This document shows, one piece after another, positions 27,214 through 35,113 of a DNA stretch of 64,000 nt. This DNA is from [Eubacterium] siraeum (GTDB taxonomy: Bacteria > Bacillota > Clostridia > Oscillospirales > Ruminococcaceae), in NCBI GenBank assembly GCA_025150425.1, contig CP102281.1, positions 1,550,001-1,614,000 of the forward strand, read 5' to 3'. The translations under genes were made by a program, and so were the position numbers. The notes beneath the pieces were generated by a model, which saw only the letters and a list, made by a program, of their open reading frames with translations, did not search any database and was not told where the DNA came from. Each line of letters opens with the position of its first letter. The stretch's first letter is position 1.

Positions 27214-29964
27214 TCACTCGGTAGCCGCCGCAAGTCTGGTGTAACCGCTGTATTCGGTAACGCCGCCTGCTGTCTTGTATGCGGCTATTCTGAATGTGTA
27301 TGTTGTGCCTGCTTTAAGTCCCGATACACGACAGGTAACCGTTGCGTTGGATGTCGCATTCAGTATCTGCGTCCACTTACCGCCCTTATACTGCTCAACA
27401 ACATAGCCCGTAGCGGAATTGTTCTTAGCCCACTGTAAATTCAGCGTGGAAGCAGTACCGCTTTTCTTTATGAACGATGTAACGTTTGAAGGAAGTGTTG
27501 TTGCCGCAAGTCTTGTATAGCCACTGTATGCAGAACCGTTGAACGCTCTGATTCTGAAGGTGTATGTCGTGCCTGCCGCAAGACCGGTTACCGTATGAGT
27601 AACCGTTGCGTTGTTAGCGGTTCTCAGAATTTCAACCCACTTGCCGCCGGTATATCTTTCAATAGCATAACCGGTCGCATTCACATTCTTAGCCCACTGT
27701 AAAGTAAGTGTAGAGCTTGTAGCGGATTTTTTTGCAAATGAAGCTACATTGCCCGGCTGCGTAGTCTTATCGGTAACTGCCGCAAGTCTTGTGTAGTCGC
27801 TGTAAAGAACGGTTGAACCTACTGTCTTATATGCTTTAATGCGGAACGTATAGGTTGTTCCCGCTGCAAGGCCGTTTACTGTATGAGTAACCGTTGTGTT
27901 GTCAGCGGTCTTCAGTATCTGCGTCCATTTTCCGCCCTTGTACTGTTCAACAATATAGCCGCTTGAAGATGCGTTCTTGGACCACTGTAAAGTGAGCGAA
28001 GAACTTGTTGCGGATTTCTTTGCAAACGTTGCCACGTTTGTAACCGCTGTGCCTGCCGCAAGTCTTGCGTAATCACTGTATACTACCGAGCTACCCTCGT
28101 TTCTGTACGCTCTTATGCGAAATGTATAAACACTGCCTGCGGCAAGACCGTCTGCATTATAAGATACTGTGCCGTTACCTGACGTTCTCAGTATCTGCGT
28201 CCACTTTCCGCCCTTATATATCTCAAGCTCATATCCGCTTGCAGCCGCATTCTTATCCCACGATATTCCGACAGATGTTGTTGTTCCGGATACCTTGCGT
28301 ACATTACCGACAGCGTCAAGAGTCAGCTTTGATACATAATTATCAATATAGGAGCTGTTGCAAACCGAACACTTATGTATCGTATATCCGTCAGTTGTAT
28401 ATGTCGGTGCAACCACTGAAGTGATATAATTGTGAGGTTTCTTTTCGATTGTTGCCGTTTCAATATGACTGCACTTTGAGCATACTCTGTGCTTTTCGCC
28501 TGTTGCTGTACAGGTTGAATCCCTGTCGATTATCCATTCGCCGTATGTGTGTTCTGTGCATTCGGTATCGGAAACGGCATAAGCCTTTATCATCAGATTA
28601 TTTTTTCCGCTGTCGGTGCAATCGAACCATCCGTACGAAGGATTATATGTATAGAAGCTCTCGCCCTTGTTAGCTTTAAGGTCATATGTAAGGCCGTACA
28701 TGCTGTAGCCGTATTCACTGTAAATTCTGACTGTGCCGGAATCCTTGGTTATTTTTGCTACTATTGCGAAAGATTCTCCCTTCTTCACCTTTACGGGAGT
28801 ATCGAACTTCAGCGAATAATAACCCTCGTACTTGACATTGCTCATTGTGGCAACGGCGGATTTTGTGCCTGAAGTGGGATCGCTTGCATTCTTTAAACCT
28901 GTATACACACTAAGCTCGATGTTATTTCCTGCGGAAGTATAGGCTGCAGCTCCCGTAACATACGAATCTTCATCTGCGGTGAACACATTCGCACCGTATA
29001 TATCAGGTCTGGAATAGCCGAATGAGGCTACGCTGTTTCCGCCGTCATAGCTGTAACGGGTATCAAAGTAATCATCGGCGCCATCGACCGTAAAGTCATA
29101 GGCAATGCCGACACCGCTTATCGACTTATCATAGTATGACAGCCAGAAATATCCGTTATCTCTTGAATATTCTCCCCAGCTGTTCTTGATGAGCCATGCA
29201 CCGTCACCTGCAGGAGTTGTCTTGAAAGAAGACGCCGGAATGGTGTCATCCCATCCAACAACCGTTACGGCATGATTTGAAGTATATTCATTAGGATTAT
29301 AATAGTAACTGCTTCCATCTTCTCCGAACTTATTATCTGTATGGTTTTCGTTGTAACTCAATGAAGCGGCACCGTAATCCATAATAAGCTGTTTGAACTC
29401 GTCGTTGTCACTGTTGTTGTTGATATGAGCCTGGAACACTCCCGTGATTTTTGCAACAGAAGAATTTCTTACCTCATAATACTCGGATTCGGTAAAATTC
29501 TTTTCGGCAATGCTCGGCGTATTGTACTCGCTGTAAGGATAATCACTGCTTTCATTGTAAGGTCCTATGCCGTTCATCAGGCCAAGACCCGCAGCCCATA
29601 CATTACCGCCGTATTCAAGATAATATGTAGATCCTTCATTGTAGGTGGCAGTATCGCCCGAAGAATTGAGCTGACCGTAAAGTGCCGGATGACTCAGCAT
29701 ATAAGAGAGCAGATTTTCCGAAAGGTCTGTATTTTCTGCGTTGAACTTATCCGGGAACTCCTTTATCAGCGAAGCCTCGCTTATGGCTGTTGATGAAAAA
29801 GCCCAGCAAGTACCCCAGTTTCCCTGATTCTTCACAGATGTTATATATCCCTGCTCCACCGCACTGTATTTAGCGGGTGCGGCATAAACGGACAGCGACA
29901 ACACGCTTGCAGTCACTGCCAGTGCTGTACCCGAAGCACAGATTCTCATTAGTTTTTTATTCAT
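27214..29964 (-). CDS. secreted papain-like cysteine protease with lectin-like and Fn3 domains
   Basis: 916 residues from MNKKLMRICASG, chosen over a start 24 codons upstream because GGAGGAAGT precedes it and a signal peptide (residues 1-29, ending VYA-A) begins there. A C1 papain fold follows at once, without a visible propeptide: Gln47 and Cys53 (NQGNWGTCWAFSS), His231 (SNHAVTVVGWDD), Asn261 (WLIKNSWG). Next come a lectin-like domain often found after such proteases (~285-420), a Cys/His-rich segment with CSKCSH and CSVCNSS that could bind zinc, and four Fn3-like repeats each carrying a GGKW segment and a YTFRI strand. There is no sorting signal, dockerin or terminal membrane helix, so it is likely released or wall-associated through its repeats. 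Confidence 0.88.
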   Translation of the reverse strand: MNKKLMRICASGTALAVTASVLSLSVYAAPAKYSAVEQGYITSVKNQGNWGTCWAFSSTAISEASLIKEFPDKFNAENTDLSENLLSYMLSHPALYGQLNSSGDTATYNEGSTYYLEYGGNVWAAGLGLMNGIGPYNESSDYPYSEYNTPSIAEKNFTESEYYEVRNSSVAKITGVFQAHINNNSDNDEFKQLIMDYGAASLSYNENHTDNKFGEDGSSYYYNPNEYTSNHAVTVVGWDDTIPASSFKTTPAGDGAWLIKNSWGEYSRDNGYFWLSYYDKSISGVGIAYDFTVDGADDYFDTRYSYDGGNSVASFGYSRPDIYGANVFTADEDSYVTGAAAYTSAGNNIELSVYTGLKNASDPTSGTKSAVATMSNVKYEGYYSLKFDTPVKVKKGESFAIVAKITKDSGTVRIYSEYGYSMYGLTYDLKANKGESFYTYNPSYGWFDCTDSGKNNLMIKAYAVSDTECTEHTYGEWIIDRDSTCTATGEKHRVCSKCSHIETATIEKKPHNYITSVVAPTYTTDGYTIHKCSVCNSSYIDNYVSKLTLDAVGNVRKVSGTTTSVGISWDKNAAASGYELEIYKGGKWTQILRTSGNGTVSYNADGLAAGSVYTFRIRAYRNEGSSVVYSDYARLAAGTAVTNVATFAKKSATSSSLTLQWSKNASSSGYIVEQYKGGKWTQILKTADNTTVTHTVNGLAAGTTYTFRIKAYKTVGSTVLYSDYTRLAAVTDKTTQPGNVASFAKKSATSSTLTLQWAKNVNATGYAIERYTGGKWVEILRTANNATVTHTVTGLAAGTTYTFRIRAFNGSAYSGYTRLAATTLPSNVTSFIKKSGTASTLNLQWAKNNSATGYVVEQYKGGKWTQILNATSNATVTCRVSGLKAGTTYTFRIAAYKTAGGVTEYSGYTRLAAATE

Positions 29965-30150
29965 ACTTCCTCCTGATGTATATGTATAAATCGGCTGAAT
30001 GTCTTTTAACGGTAAAAAACGTTTGTTTTCGACCATTTTACTTATTAATTATACCATTTTACGATGTGACAGTCAATTGATAAATCGTTGAATTTTATGC
30101 GACTTTTTTGCACAGAATAGATAAAATTTAAGTTTTTCTCCAAAAAGGGC

Positions 30151-30179
30151 TTGTATATTTTAGCTAAATATGATACAAT
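30151..30179 (+). promoter_or_regulatory. probable hpf promoter
   Basis: TTGTAT, 17 bases, TACAAT. A leader of about 95 bases follows before the hpf start; it holds a TTGCAA/TTGCAA hairpin near 30217-30238 but nothing recognised as a known regulatory RNA. Confidence 0.5.
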
Positions 30180-30280
30180 TAACTCAAGTCAAAAGGGTAT
30201 CACCCCTCAGACCCTTGCAAACGGTTTCGCTTGCAAATAAAGTTCAAGGCGTATATCGCCCCGAAAGGAATGAAAGTTAT

Positions 30281-30805
30281 ATGACAGTAAACATTACAGC
30301 GAAGAAGATTCAGGTTACTCAGGCGTTCTCGGATTACGCAACAAAGAAGATTGAAGCTAAGCTCGATCGTTTCTTCTCAGGTGACGCAGACTGCAAGGTA
30401 ACACTTTCCGAGCAGAAAAATATGATAACGTGCGAAGTTACAGTCCGCACAGCAGGACTTATATTCCGTTCAGAGCAGAAAGCGGCAGACAAAAACGATG
30501 CTTTTGATGCCTGCATAGACCGTATCATAAGACAGATCCGTAAAAACAAGACAAGAGTTGAAAAACAGCTTCACAGCTCATTCAAGGGCAGTTTTGACGA
30601 TGTTGTTGAAGAACAGGCTGATTTCGAGGTAGTTAAACATAAAAAGTTCAATCTCCGTCCTATGTCGGAGGATGAGGCTATACTTCAGATGAATATGCTT
30701 GAACACGCATTCTTCATGTTCAGAAACGCTAAAACCGGAGAGATAAACGTAGTTTACAGACGTGACGACGGCAATTATGCGGTTCTTGAGCCTTCGGAAG
30801 CGTAA
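30281..30805 (+). CDS. hpf: ribosome hibernation-promoting factor, long form
   Basis: 174 residues from MTVNITAKKIQVTQAF, placed behind GAAAGGAA; the longer frame starting at 30170 would begin in the leader. Residues 1-100 are the HPF/YfiA RNA-binding domain. After a linker, the C-terminal domain (VVKHKKFNLRPMSEDEAILQMNMLEHAFFMFRNAKTGEINVVYRR) is that of long HPF, which dimerises ribosomes into 100S particles in resting Bacillota. Confidence 0.95.
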   Translation: MTVNITAKKIQVTQAFSDYATKKIEAKLDRFFSGDADCKVTLSEQKNMITCEVTVRTAGLIFRSEQKAADKNDAFDACIDRIIRQIRKNKTRVEKQLHSSFKGSFDDVVEEQADFEVVKHKKFNLRPMSEDEAILQMNMLEHAFFMFRNAKTGEINVVYRRDDGNYAVLEPSEA

Positions 30806-30848
30806 ACGATATAAAGCATAAAGCTGTATCAACGTAAATAAATAACAT

Positions 30849-30878
30849 ACTGCCGTGCAGCGTTCACTGCACGGCAGT
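30849..30878 (+). terminator. hairpin after hpf
   Basis: A perfect 12-base stem ACTGCCGTGCAG/CTGCACGGCAGT with a 6-base loop. The T tail is weak, so some read-through into the oxidoreductase gene 22 bases later is possible. Confidence 0.7.
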
Positions 30879-30900
30879 AATTCTATTAAAGGAGCGTTAT

Positions 30901-31896
30901 ATGAATAAAACAAACTGGGGAATCATCGCAACCGGATCTATCGCCGCAAAGCTGGCCGAAGCCATAAACAGCAATGAAAACTCCGTGCTTTATGCGGTAG
31001 CGTCAAGAAGTGAAAATAAAGCAAAGGGCTTCGCTGAAAAATTCGGTGCGATAAAGCATTACGGCAGTTATGAACAGCTGGCGGCAGATGAAAATGTCGA
31101 TGTTGTCTACATTGCCACACCGATGGCTCAGCATTACGAAAACGCAAAAATGTGTATCGAAAAAGGGAAAAACGTGCTGTGCGAAAAGACGATAACCCTT
31201 AACTGCAAACAGCTTGACGAGCTTATCGCACTTGCCCAAAAACACAACGTATTCTTTATGGAGGCAATGTGGATGAAGTTTATTCCTGCATTCAGGCAGG
31301 CAAAGGAATGGGTAGCCTCCGGACGAATAGGTGACATAAAGCTTGTCCGTGCAGATCTGTCATCTTTTTGCCCTTACAATCCCGACAACCCGTATGACCG
31401 TTTTTATACAAATTCACTCGGCGGCGGTTCTCTGCTTGATCTTGGCGTATATCCGCTGACATTCGCCTGTGATTTTCTCGGATACAAGCCGAAAGAGGCA
31501 GTAACAAACGCATATATCGGAAAAAGCAACGTAGATTATGACGCTTCCCTGCTGTTAAGATATGAAAACGGGAAATTTGCCGACTCGCATATCGGTTTTG
31601 ATTTTCTTAAAGACAATTCCGCCTGCATAATCGGCGATAAAGGCAGAATAGTTTTCGGTAACTGGTTCTTCTGCACTTGCTCGGTAAAGCTGTATGATGA
31701 GCTTGGCAACCTTGTTGCTGAGCCTTTGATAACTCACGATTGCAACGGCTATGAATATGAGGTGCGTGAGGTGGAACGCTGTCTTGACGAAAACAAAAAG
31801 CAGAGCGATATAAATCCGCTGTGGCAGACAAGAGCCGTCCTTGAAATCATGGACAATTGCCGCAAACAATGGAACTTGAAATTTGACGGAGAATAA
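30901..31896 (+). CDS. Gfo/Idh/MocA-family oxidoreductase
   Basis: 331 residues. The N-terminal Rossmann fold opens NWGIIATGSIAAKLAEA; the family motif is in KNVLCEKTITLN with the conserved Lys. The C-terminal domain includes FFMEAMWMKFIPAF and GGGSLLDLGVYPLTF, typical of the branch near dimeric dihydrodiol and sugar dehydrogenases. An NAD(P)-dependent sugar or polyol oxidoreductase is expected; the substrate is unknown and neighbours give no hint. Ribosome binding site AAAGGAG precedes the start. Confidence 0.88.
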   Translation: MNKTNWGIIATGSIAAKLAEAINSNENSVLYAVASRSENKAKGFAEKFGAIKHYGSYEQLAADENVDVVYIATPMAQHYENAKMCIEKGKNVLCEKTITLNCKQLDELIALAQKHNVFFMEAMWMKFIPAFRQAKEWVASGRIGDIKLVRADLSSFCPYNPDNPYDRFYTNSLGGGSLLDLGVYPLTFACDFLGYKPKEAVTNAYIGKSNVDYDASLLLRYENGKFADSHIGFDFLKDNSACIIGDKGRIVFGNWFFCTCSVKLYDELGNLVAEPLITHDCNGYEYEVREVERCLDENKKQSDINPLWQTRAVLEIMDNCRKQWNLKFDGE

Positions 31897-31900
31897 AAGC

Positions 31901-31931
31901 ATACCCCTTGCAAATTTACTGCAAGGGGTAT
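31901..31931. terminator. bidirectional terminator between convergent genes
   Basis: ATACCCCTTGCA pairs with TGCAAGGGGTAT around a 7-base loop, flanked by short A- and T-rich stretches. Lies between the convergent oxidoreductase gene and the Sir2 remnant. Confidence 0.75.
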
Positions 31932-31934
31932 TTG

Positions 31935-32648
31935 TCAGTTTACCTTTATCTTGTCCAGCACTTCTCCGACCTTATCATGTATCACAAGGTCAGCCTTATT
32001 ATCGTAAGGCGTGGACGACATATTTATAAGCACCAGATTATTGCCGTTAAAATAGCGTATAAATCCCGCCGCCGGATAAACTGTAAGCGACGTTCCGCCG
32101 ATGATAAGCGTGTCGCACCTCTCTATAGCCGACAGTGCGCCTGTTACCGTCCTGTCGTCGAGATTTTCGCCGTACAGCACAACATCAGGCTTTATTATTC
32201 CGCCGCATTCGCAATGAGGTACTCCTTCTGACTTGAGAATATCCTCTGCGCTGTAGCTTTTTCCGCATTTAAGGCAGTAGTTTCTGTGAACGCTTCCGTG
32301 CAGTTCATAAACCGTTTTGCTTCCTGCCGCCGTATGAAGCCCGTCAATATTCTGCGTTATGACCGCAGTCAGCTTTCCTGCCCTTTCAAGCTCAGCCAGC
32401 TTCAAATGCGCCTTGTTCGGCTTTGCGTCCAGGCACAGCATTTTCTCACGGTAAAATTCAAAGAATTTCCCGGTATGCTCAAAGAAATATTCGTGGCTTA
32501 AAAGTTCCTACGGCGGAACATCATATTTCTGATTATATAATCCGTCTGCCGAACGGAAGTCGGGGATACCGCTTTCGGTAGACACTCCCGCACCGCCGAA
32601 AAACACTATAGATCTGCTCTCATCAACAATCTGCTGCAACGTTTTCAT
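31935..32648 (-). pseudogene. Sir2-family NAD-dependent deacylase broken by an amber codon
   Basis: Read through one TAG at codon 47 (32508-32510), the frame gives a complete sirtuin of 236 residues plus the stop site. The N-terminal part is MKTLQQIVDESRSIVFFGG, then AGVSTESGIPDFRSADG. The stop falls in YDVPP*ELLSHEYFF, where relatives have Glu, so GAG to TAG is the simplest change. Downstream are TQNIDGLH, ELHGSVHRNYC, the four zinc Cys (CLKCGKS and CECGG) and GTSLTVYPA, all intact. Only one base change seems to separate it from function. A truncated protein could start at 32441 but would lack the NAD-binding loop. Other genes here end in TAG, so recoding is unlikely. Confidence 0.85.
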
Positions 32649-32663
32649 AAAAAAGACCCTCTT

Positions 32664-33347
32664 TCAGATTTCCTCGCCGTTATCATGGCAGAAATGACAC
32701 TCTCCGCAAAGCTCGCCGTGTCCGTATATCTCTTTTATTATACTCCAGTTGTCAAGCATTTTCTTTGCCACCGCAGGATCGTACATAAGTCCGATATTCT
32801 TTTCTATTTCATTTCTGACTATATCAAGCGGAAGTGCTTTTCTGTAGGCTCTTGCCGATGCCATTGCATCAATCGAATCACACACGGCGATTATTCTTGC
32901 GCCGATTGGAATCTCATCCGCCTTTGCACCGAACGGGTAGCCCTTTCCGTCATATCTTTCGTGGTGATGAAGTATTATTGCGGATATTCTCGAAAAGCTG
33001 GGCGACTTTGACAGTATATCCGCTCCTATCTGTGGATGCTGTTTCATCAGCGCCCATTCTTCATCGTCAAGTCTGCCCGGCTTCAGCAATATGGAATCGG
33101 GTATTCCGATTTTTCCTATATCGTGCAGGTGAGCGGCTATATGTATTTCCTGTATTTCGTCATCTGCAAGTCCCAGCATTTTTGCAAGAACCGTAGCCGT
33201 ATCGCTGACCCTCCTCGAATGATCTCCCGTATACGGATCTCTCGCATCAAGTGCAGACGATATACACTCCACAAACTCGTGATATAATTTGTTGTCCTGT
33301 GTAATTATACTGTTGGCGTCAATAATTTTCGGTTGTTCCTGCTCCAC
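32664..33347 (-). CDS. HD-GYP domain protein, probable c-di-GMP phosphodiesterase
   Basis: 227 residues: a short N-terminal extension, then an HD-GYP domain (~25-190). Metal and signature residues are seen in GDHSRRVSD, HLHDIGKIGIPD, HHHERYDGKGYP and ARIIAVCDSIDAM. No receiver, PAS or membrane domain is attached. The C-terminus ends in a Cys/His cluster, LCGECHFCHDNGEE, which could bind metal or form a redox switch. It lies 15 bases upstream of the Sir2 remnant and after the DtxR gene, both on the same strand. Confidence 0.88.
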   Translation of the reverse strand: MEQEQPKIIDANSIITQDNKLYHEFVECISSALDARDPYTGDHSRRVSDTATVLAKMLGLADDEIQEIHIAAHLHDIGKIGIPDSILLKPGRLDDEEWALMKQHPQIGADILSKSPSFSRISAIILHHHERYDGKGYPFGAKADEIPIGARIIAVCDSIDAMASARAYRKALPLDIVRNEIEKNIGLMYDPAVAKKMLDNWSIIKEIYGHGELCGECHFCHDNGEEI

Positions 33348-33424
33348 TCTGACATTCCTCTTTTCTTTCCCGTAACCGCCGTATGCAAGTTAGTTTAAGG
33401 CAACCGTGATATAAAACCAAATCG

Positions 33425-33814
33425 TTACACATTTTCTGCGGCAACGTGCTTTTCTTTTATATGCTTTTTCAGTTTGTCGAACGATTCGGAGCTTATATCG
33501 TGTTCCAGCTTGCACGCATCCTCTGCGGCCGTTTTTTCGTCTACGCCTATACCGATAAGCCAGTCGGTAAGCACTCTGTGACGTTCATATATACGCTGTG
33601 CTATCTCCTCGCCGGGTTCTGTAAGCGTTATATAGCCGTCCTTGTCCACCTCGATAAAACCGCCGCTTCTGAGTATGCTCATAGCACGGCTTACACTCGG
33701 CTTTGAAAGCTCCATTTCGTGTACTATATCAATAGAACGTACATCTACCCCTCTTTCTCTGAGAACAAGGATAGTTTCAAGATAGTTCTCGCCCGATTCG
33801 TGAATGTCTGGCAT
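33425..33814 (-). CDS. DtxR/MntR-type metal-dependent repressor
   Basis: 129 residues. A winged helix-turn-helix (SIDIVHEMELSKPSVSRAMSILRSGGFI) is followed by the dimerisation/metal domain (RIYERHRVLTDWLIGIGVDEKTAAEDACKLEHDISSESF), with the Glu, Cys and His of the metal sites in place. No C-terminal SH3-like domain, as in MntR-size members. Whether it senses manganese or iron cannot be decided here. It has its own consensus promoter and may autoregulate. Confidence 0.88.
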   Translation of the reverse strand: MPDIHESGENYLETILVLRERGVDVRSIDIVHEMELSKPSVSRAMSILRSGGFIEVDKDGYITLTEPGEEIAQRIYERHRVLTDWLIGIGVDEKTAAEDACKLEHDISSESFDKLKKHIKEKHVAAENV

Positions 33815-33873
33815 TAAAGTACCGCCTTTCAGTTTGGTTAATTCTGTCGGTTAGTCACCGCTTATTCGTTGTT

Positions 33874-33902
33874 ATTATAGCATTAAATTAAGTGGCTGTC
33901 AA
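33874..33902 (-). promoter_or_regulatory. consensus promoter of the DtxR-type gene
   Basis: Minus strand: TTGACA (33897-33902), 17 bases, TATAAT (33874-33879), a perfect consensus. Between it and the start codon the leader contains two GGTTA half-sites (plus strand near 33835 and 33849) that could be operator halves; this is speculative. Confidence 0.75.
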
Positions 33903-33937
33903 GCCACAGTGGCGGTACGCCACTGTTTTGCAAAGCA

Positions 33938-34668
33938 AATCAAAACCACGCGTTGAACGCGTGGTATGCACTTGCCCTTCAAGGGCATAATATCGGCTTG
34001 TGCCTGAAGGCACACTGAAAAGTCTGGCAACCGCATCTCATTTACAGCAGCCACTCAAGTGGCTGTTTCTTTTTGCTTACTGGTTCTTGCTACCCGTAAA
34101 CGGGTCAATATACTCTTTCAGTGTTATTTGATCGTTTGCTATATCTTCTGTAAGTTGGTTTCTTATGTATTCTTCTATTGCCTTTTTGTTCTTTCCTACT
34201 GTATCTACGTAATATCCTCTGCACCAGAAATGCCGATTCCCATACTTGTATTTCAAATTTGCATGCCTATCAAATATCATCAATGAGCTCTTTCCTTTTA
34301 GATACCCCATAAACTGCGCTACACTTATGTTCGGTGGTATTTCCACCAACATATGTATGTGACCCGGGCATGCTTCTGCTTCGATTATATTCACTTTTTT
34401 CTGTTCACATAATGTTCGCAGTATTTTCCCTATATCTGCTTTCAACTGCCCGTACACTACCTGCCTTCGGTATTTCGGTGCGAATACTATGTGATACTTG
34501 CAATTCCACTTCGAATGTGATAAACTATGATTGTCATTCATTTGACAGTCCTCCTTTTGATATTCATGTGGTTGCCAAACCCACTTCTATTATATCATAG
34601 GAGGGCTTTTTACTAAAGTCTTTTATTCCACCGCTTCAAGCGGTGGTTTATTTTTGCTAAAGCTACAA
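33938..34668 (-). mobile_element. IS200-type insertion sequence, copy 2
   Basis: 731 bases, the reverse complement of 17690-18420 with at least one base change in tnpA. All terminal and sub-terminal hairpins are retained. Its left end (34668 side) abuts the T tract of the ridA terminator; its right end (33938 side) faces the DtxR promoter. The near identity implies a recent copy or continuing gene conversion. Confidence 0.92.
34077..34541 (-). CDS. tnpA: IS200-family Y1 transposase TnpA, copy 2
   Basis: 154 residues identical to copy 1 except Gly instead of Asp directly before the HUH motif (EACPGHIHML). The residue at this place is commonly Asp in IS200 transposases, so activity may be reduced. 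The catalytic Tyr and both His are intact. Confidence 0.93.
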   Translation of the reverse strand: MNDNHSLSHSKWNCKYHIVFAPKYRRQVVYGQLKADIGKILRTLCEQKKVNIIEAEACPGHIHMLVEIPPNISVAQFMGYLKGKSSLMIFDRHANLKYKYGNRHFWCRGYYVDTVGKNKKAIEEYIRNQLTEDIANDQITLKEYIDPFTGSKNQ

Positions 34669-34673
34669 ACAAA

Positions 34674-34699
34674 ACCGCACCGGCAAAAGCCGATGCGGT
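34674..34699 (-). terminator. terminator of ilvA-ridA
   Basis: Minus strand: ACCGCATCGGC pairs with GCCGGTGCGGT (one mismatch), followed by TTTTG. The IS200 copy 2 left end begins within 6 bases of this hairpin. Confidence 0.8.
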
Positions 34700-34718
34700 A
34701 AGCGTAACTATGATATTA

Positions 34719-35090
34719 TCAGACCTTAGCGATAACCTCGACTTCGGCAAGAACACCCTTAGGCAGTGCCTTTACCGCAACGCAAGAACGGGCAGGCTTT
34801 GATGTGAAATACTGACCGTATACCTCGTTGAACTTTGCAAAGTCGCCCATGTCGGCTAAGAAGCAGGTCGTCTTGATAACATTTTCAAAGCTCGTTCCTG
34901 CCTGCTTTAAAACTTCGCCTAAATTCCGGCATATCTGATGTGTCTGACCCTCGATGTCCTTTGCCTCAACCTCAGATGTTTCGGGATTGATTGCAATCTG
35001 ACCCGATGTGTAAAGCACACCTGCGTGAACTATTGCCTGTGAATAAGGACCGATTGCGGCAGGCGCCTTGTCTGTATGAATCTTTTCCAT
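34719..35090 (-). CDS. ridA: RidA-family enamine/imine deaminase
   Basis: 123 residues from MEKIHTDKAPAAIGPYSQA; this start has GGAAGG 8 bases upstream, while the ATG two codons earlier is too close. Conserved segments are GPYSQA, YTSGQIAI, NVIKTTCFLADM and the substrate-binding Arg in KPARSCVAV. RidA hydrolyses the reactive 2-aminocrotonate made by threonine ammonia-lyase, encoded immediately upstream, so the pairing is functional. Confidence 0.95.
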   Translation of the reverse strand: MEKIHTDKAPAAIGPYSQAIVHAGVLYTSGQIAINPETSEVEAKDIEGQTHQICRNLGEVLKQAGTSFENVIKTTCFLADMGDFAKFNEVYGQYFTSKPARSCVAVKALPKGVLAEVEVIAKV

Positions 35091-35113
35091 TGTCATTACC
35101 TTCCTTTGATTTA

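Noticed and set aside
30170-30280. N-terminal extension of hpf by 37 residues
   Set aside because: The HPF domain starts at the internal ATG that has a ribosome binding site; the extension would begin at the promoter -10 box.
32508-32510. TAG in the Sir2 gene as a recoded (pyrrolysine-like) codon
   Set aside because: TAG is an ordinary stop elsewhere here (for example comEC ends TAG), and the site is not catalytic.
17690-34668. The IS-bracketed region as one composite transposon
   Set aside because: IS200 elements move as single strands and rarely as long composites, and the block includes core genes such as hpf; an invertible segment is the simpler idea.
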